Shown: positions 5,436 to 7,441 of the stretch, piece after piece
Layout of the letters: each line of letters starts with the position of its first letter
How positions within the stretch are numbered: position 1 is the first letter of the stretch
Origin: 1XD8-76 sp051880335
Lineage (GTDB): Bacteria > Bacillota > Clostridia > Lachnospirales > Lachnospiraceae
Assembly (NCBI GenBank): GCA_051880335.1
Contig: JBJENT010000231.1
Coordinates: 1 to 7,441 of the forward strand
Length of the DNA: 7,441 nt
Reading direction: 5' to 3'
Translations under genes and position numbers: made by a program
The notes under the pieces: model-generated
The model's input: the letters and a program-made list of their open reading frames with translations, nothing else
What the model was told of the DNA's origin: nothing
Database searches by the model: none

Positions 5436-5972
5436 CTATTTTCTGTTGGAGTCCGGTTCTAAACAGGTGATATGTTCTGTTCGAATATCATCCATCAGTT
5501 TCCAGTAAATATCCTTATTGGTATGGTGGTATACGAAACCGCACTTTTCCTGCACTCTTCTGGATTTGATATTTCCATCAAAATAACCACACCATAAACG
5601 TTTCAGTTTCAAATCCTCAAAGCCATGGCGTATCACTTCCCGAACTGCTTCCGGAATCAGACCCCGGCCCCAGAATGGGACGCCGATCCAATATCCGATT
5701 TCTCCTTCCTCCTCAGGCAGATCCAGATTGCTGTGTTCCCCTATCATGAGTCCCACACTTCCGATTGCTTTATTGTCTTCCCGAAGGCATACCGCATAGG
5801 TTTCTTCTGCTGACAAAACGTCGCGGATAATCTCCCGACTGTTTTCCACGCTGGTATGCACAGGCCATCCGGCAATCGGACCAACCTCCGGATTTTTTGC
5901 ATATTCATATAAGCTTTCTGCGTCTGATTCTTCCCAGGGGCGCAGAATCAGTCTTTCTGTGTATAAAATCAT
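5436..5972 (-). CDS. GNAT-family N-acetyltransferase (RimJ/RimL type)
   Basis: Predicted acetyl-CoA-dependent acetyltransferase of 178 residues. The opening MILYTERLILRPWEESDAESL is the standard start of the RimJ/RimL (Acetyltransf_3) group, whose members acetylate protein N-termini or small molecules. Motif A is EIGYWIGVPFWGRGLIPEA (91-109), with WGRGLI contacting CoA. Motif B is N134-IKSRRVQEKCGF (134-146), also typical. I chose ATG 5972, which gives this family-typical N-terminus and has GAGG 8 nt upstream. The earlier ATG 5990 would add MGEVKK, but those codons contain the ribosome-binding site itself. The preceding hydrolase stops at 5991, so the genes are 18 nt apart and surely co-transcribed. 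The C-terminal tail (HITCLEPDSNRK) is slightly long. Substrate unknown; the TetR-led operon suggests a regulated detoxification or modification role. Confidence 0.9.
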   Translation of the reverse strand: MILYTERLILRPWEESDAESLYEYAKNPEVGPIAGWPVHTSVENSREIIRDVLSAEETYAVCLREDNKAIGSVGLMIGEHSNLDLPEEEGEIGYWIGVPFWGRGLIPEAVREVIRHGFEDLKLKRLWCGYFDGNIKSRRVQEKCGFVYHHTNKDIYWKLMDDIRTEHITCLEPDSNRK

Positions 5973-5990
5973 TTTCTTTACCTCTCCCAT

Positions 5991-6686
5991 TCAAAAGTTC
6001 TTTTCCGTCCAGCGTCTCAGTACCACCAGCTGCTCCGGTGTATGGAAAAAGTGCTCTCCTTCCTCCATAACCTCCAGCTTTGCATGATGTTCCTTTACAA
6101 AACGATCTACGGTACCCCTGCTGGTCATATTGTCTTTTCCCGCATAAAGAATTTTGGTAGGATGATCCCATTTACGGATCACATGACTCTTCGCATACTG
6201 GTAATAGGTCCAGTCAAGAGTCTCCCCAAAAGGTGTTTCTATTCGTTTTTGCTTCTCCAGATCCGATACACTGACACCAGTCCACAGCATCATATTTTCA
6301 ATCAGCTGTACCATGTCCAGAATAGGCGAAACAAACAAAACATTCTCCAGCGTATCCTCTGCAAAGCTGAGCATACTAAAATAGGCACCGATACTGTTCG
6401 CCCTGAGGGAAACCGATTGCCATCTTTCTTTAGCCCATTCCATAACCATCTGAAGTTCGGGAACAATCTCCCAGGGAAGAAATCTATCTACCTCTTCTTT
6501 TCGCTCTCCGTGCCCCGGCATATCAACAGCCAGCACCTGAAAACCATTTGGACATACAATTTCAGCCAGATCTGCCGCCTCTTCTTTCCGTCCCAGCTTT
6601 CCGTGAATATACAGGTAGACCTTGTCGGCCTTTTCCCCATACAAAACAGCCGGTATGGTTCCGATTTTTATTCTTTTCTCTTCCAT
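5991..6686 (-). CDS. Small alpha/beta-hydrolase (serine esterase/thioesterase-like)
   Basis: Cytosolic serine hydrolase of 231 residues with no signal peptide. The fold landmarks are in order: the oxyanion-hole strand VYLYIHGKLG (23-32), VLAVDMPGHGER (51-62), the nucleophile elbow RANSIGAYFSM with Ser98 (95-105), a VSPILDM strand-loop (119-125), a cap region around 130-165, the acid in KILYAGKDN (Asp185), and the catalytic His in GEHFFHTPEQ (His212). The elbow has Ala-x-Ser-x-Gly (A96, S98, G100) rather than the commoner Gly-x-Ser-x-Gly, which other hydrolases tolerate. ATG 6686 has GAGG 7 nt upstream. It is the middle gene of a tetR-hydrolase-GNAT operon, 79 bp after the tetR stop codon, in a gap largely filled by tandem repeats. 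An esterase next to an acetyltransferase and a repressor fits handling of an ester- or lactone-type compound, but the substrate is unknown. Confidence 0.88.
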   Translation of the reverse strand: MEEKRIKIGTIPAVLYGEKADKVYLYIHGKLGRKEEAADLAEIVCPNGFQVLAVDMPGHGERKEEVDRFLPWEIVPELQMVMEWAKERWQSVSLRANSIGAYFSMLSFAEDTLENVLFVSPILDMVQLIENMMLWTGVSVSDLEKQKRIETPFGETLDWTYYQYAKSHVIRKWDHPTKILYAGKDNMTSRGTVDRFVKEHHAKLEVMEEGEHFFHTPEQLVVLRRWTEKNF

Positions 6687-6720
6687 TTCAATACCTCTTT
6701 TACAAATTCATTTCAGGACT

Positions 6721-6802
6721 TATCACTATTTTCCCGGATTCATCTCTATTTCTCCGGATGTATTTCTATTTCTCCGGATGTATTTCTAATTCCCTTCGGA
6801 TG
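6721..6802 (-). repeat. 20-bp tandem repeats spanning the tetR stop codon
   Basis: Four head-to-tail units are visible on the plus strand: 6721-6740 (degenerate, 15/20 to unit 3), 6741-6760 and 6761-6780 (18/20 identical to each other, core TATTTCTATTTCTCCGGATG) and 6781-6802 (same pattern with 2 extra bases). The tetR TAG stop (6768-6766) lies in unit 3, so one unit and part of the next are coding (LEIHPEK) and the others lie in the gap before the hydrolase gene. Because the period is not a multiple of three, a unit gain or loss inside the coding part would change the C-terminus. Confidence 0.8.
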
Positions 6803-7344
6803 TATCCGATAATGGAGTCTATGGTTTCCGGTTTCATATGGATAATCCGGCTCCACATTCGGACGCCCTGATAAACATATAAAATCACATTTACGATTTC
6901 TTCCACTTCCACCTGTTTGAATTCTCCACGCTGAATGCCATATTCAATCAGGTCGGTCCATTTTTCCTCGCCGATCTGATTAAACTGGTCCATGCCTTCC
7001 TTCCCAACTTTACCGGCATATTCGTACATGGCAAGACTGAGGGAATCCTCCGGATGATTCATCTCGTCTTTCATAAGTACCAATGCGTTTTCCAGAATTC
7101 TGGTAGCCGAAGTTCCTTTTTCCATCTCCTCATGAAAATTCATGGCATCTTTCTCATTGAGTTTTTCGAGAATTGCTTCAAAAATTTCCTTTGTTCCCGG
7201 AAAATGACTGTAAAGTCCACCGCGGCTCAGTTCTGTTGCCTCACATACATCCTTCATGGATACCGCATGAAATCCATTTTTAGCAAATAATTCATAGGAT
7301 TTTTCTAAAATATGTTCTCGGGTTCTTTCTTTTTTTGGTGTCAA
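6766..7344 (-). CDS. TetR-family repressor heading the hydrolase-GNAT operon
   Basis: DNA-binding repressor of 192 residues from the chosen TTG start. The N-terminal domain reads RTREHILEKSYELFAKNGFHAVS, and the HTH follows (about 30-48: MKDVCEATELSRGGLYSHF), then PGTKEIFEAI. The C-terminal domain (about 65-192) includes SLAMYEYAGKVGKEG and VILYVYQGVRMWSR. It is of ordinary TetR size, but the ligand is not deducible. I prefer TTG 7344-7342 because GGAGGAG lies 6 nt upstream. The in-frame ATG 7359 would add MEENG but has no ribosome-binding site and itself supplies the Shine-Dalgarno bases. A consensus promoter with two identical operator-like dyads lies immediately upstream, so strong autorepression is likely and would also silence the hydrolase and GNAT genes until a ligand binds. 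The last codons are encoded within a tandem repeat. Confidence 0.9.
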   Translation of the reverse strand: MTPKKERTREHILEKSYELFAKNGFHAVSMKDVCEATELSRGGLYSHFPGTKEIFEAILEKLNEKDAMNFHEEMEKGTSATRILENALVLMKDEMNHPEDSLSLAMYEYAGKVGKEGMDQFNQIGEEKWTDLIEYGIQRGEFKQVEVEEIVNVILYVYQGVRMWSRIIHMKPETIDSIIGYIRRELEIHPEK

Positions 7345-7350
7345 ACCATT

Positions 7351-7357
7351 CTCCTCC
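7351..7357 (-). promoter_or_regulatory. Ribosome-binding site pointing to the TTG start of tetR (7344)
   Basis: Minus-strand GGAGGAG lies 6 nt before TTG 7344-7342. It overlaps codons 2-3 of the longer ATG frame, which has no Shine-Dalgarno of its own. Confidence 0.6.
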
Positions 7358-7362
7358 ATTTT

Positions 7363-7408
7363 TAGACACTCGTGTCGATTTCTTTATTATAGACACTCGT
7401 GTCGATTT
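7363..7408. promoter_or_regulatory. Twin operator-like dyads of the tetR-hydrolase-GNAT promoter
   Basis: The 19-bp string TAGACACTCGTGTCGATTT occurs twice without mismatch (7363-7381 and 7390-7408), with centres 27 bp apart. Each copy contains the dyad GACAC-TC-GTGTC (7365-7376 and 7392-7403). One dyad lies between -35 and -10; the other lies between the transcription start and the start codon. This is the expected arrangement for tight autorepression by the adjacent TetR protein. Confidence 0.85.
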
Positions 7409-7414
7409 TGTCAA
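7386..7414 (-). promoter_or_regulatory. Consensus sigma-A promoter of the tetR-hydrolase-GNAT operon
   Basis: On the minus strand TTGACA (7414-7409) and TATAAT (7391-7386) both match consensus exactly with a 17-bp spacer. This is the strongest promoter in the window. Transcription should begin near 7379, giving a leader of about 35 nt to TTG 7344. Such a strong promoter only makes sense under repression, in keeping with the dyads inside and just downstream of it. Confidence 0.92.
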
Positions 7415-7441
7415 TATACTTTTCACACCCTTTTTTGAATT

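Noticed and set aside
6042..6812. Plus-strand 256-codon frame opposite the hydrolase
   Set aside because: Although long, it mirrors the alpha/beta-hydrolase and the repeat region, lacks a Shine-Dalgarno and shows no family motif.

Overview
The window looks like a low-to-mid GC Firmicute of class Clostridia, probably Lachnospiraceae. The basis is AGGAGG-type ribosome-binding sites, TTG start codons, vegetative TTGACA/TATAAT promoters and the protein families present. I judged this by eye and did no database comparison. Every credible gene is on the minus strand, so transcription runs from high to low coordinates. No RNA gene, CRISPR array, transposase or integrase is visible.

Layout in the direction of transcription. 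(1) 7414-5436: a TetR-family repressor with a near-perfect consensus promoter and two identical operator-like dyads, then a small alpha/beta hydrolase and a RimJ/RimL-type GNAT acetyltransferase. (2) 5341-2869: an ABC-2 type exporter operon behind a MerR-type promoter (20-bp spacer over a dyad). It holds an ATPase gene interrupted by one in-frame TAG, a six-helix permease that overlaps it by 4 nt, and a MerR/GyrI-like regulator, and it ends in a clear intrinsic terminator. (3) 2867-416: a promoter covered by a 28-bp near-perfect palindrome drives a stand-alone RsgA-type GTPase, a second TetR regulator and a YhbS-like GNAT. (4) 214-1: the 5' end of an SPFH-domain (YdjI-like) gene that runs off the window.

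The window therefore reads as three adjacent regulator-controlled stress, efflux or modification cassettes, each with its own one-component sensor and visible operator-promoter structure. The most notable points are a ribosome-assembly GTPase gene under what looks like TetR repression, and the exporter ATPase whose Walker A is cut from its signature and Walker B motifs by a single amber codon while the reading frame is otherwise open. I see no wholly new system. The interest lies in the regulatory architecture and in the RsgA-TetR-GNAT linkage.
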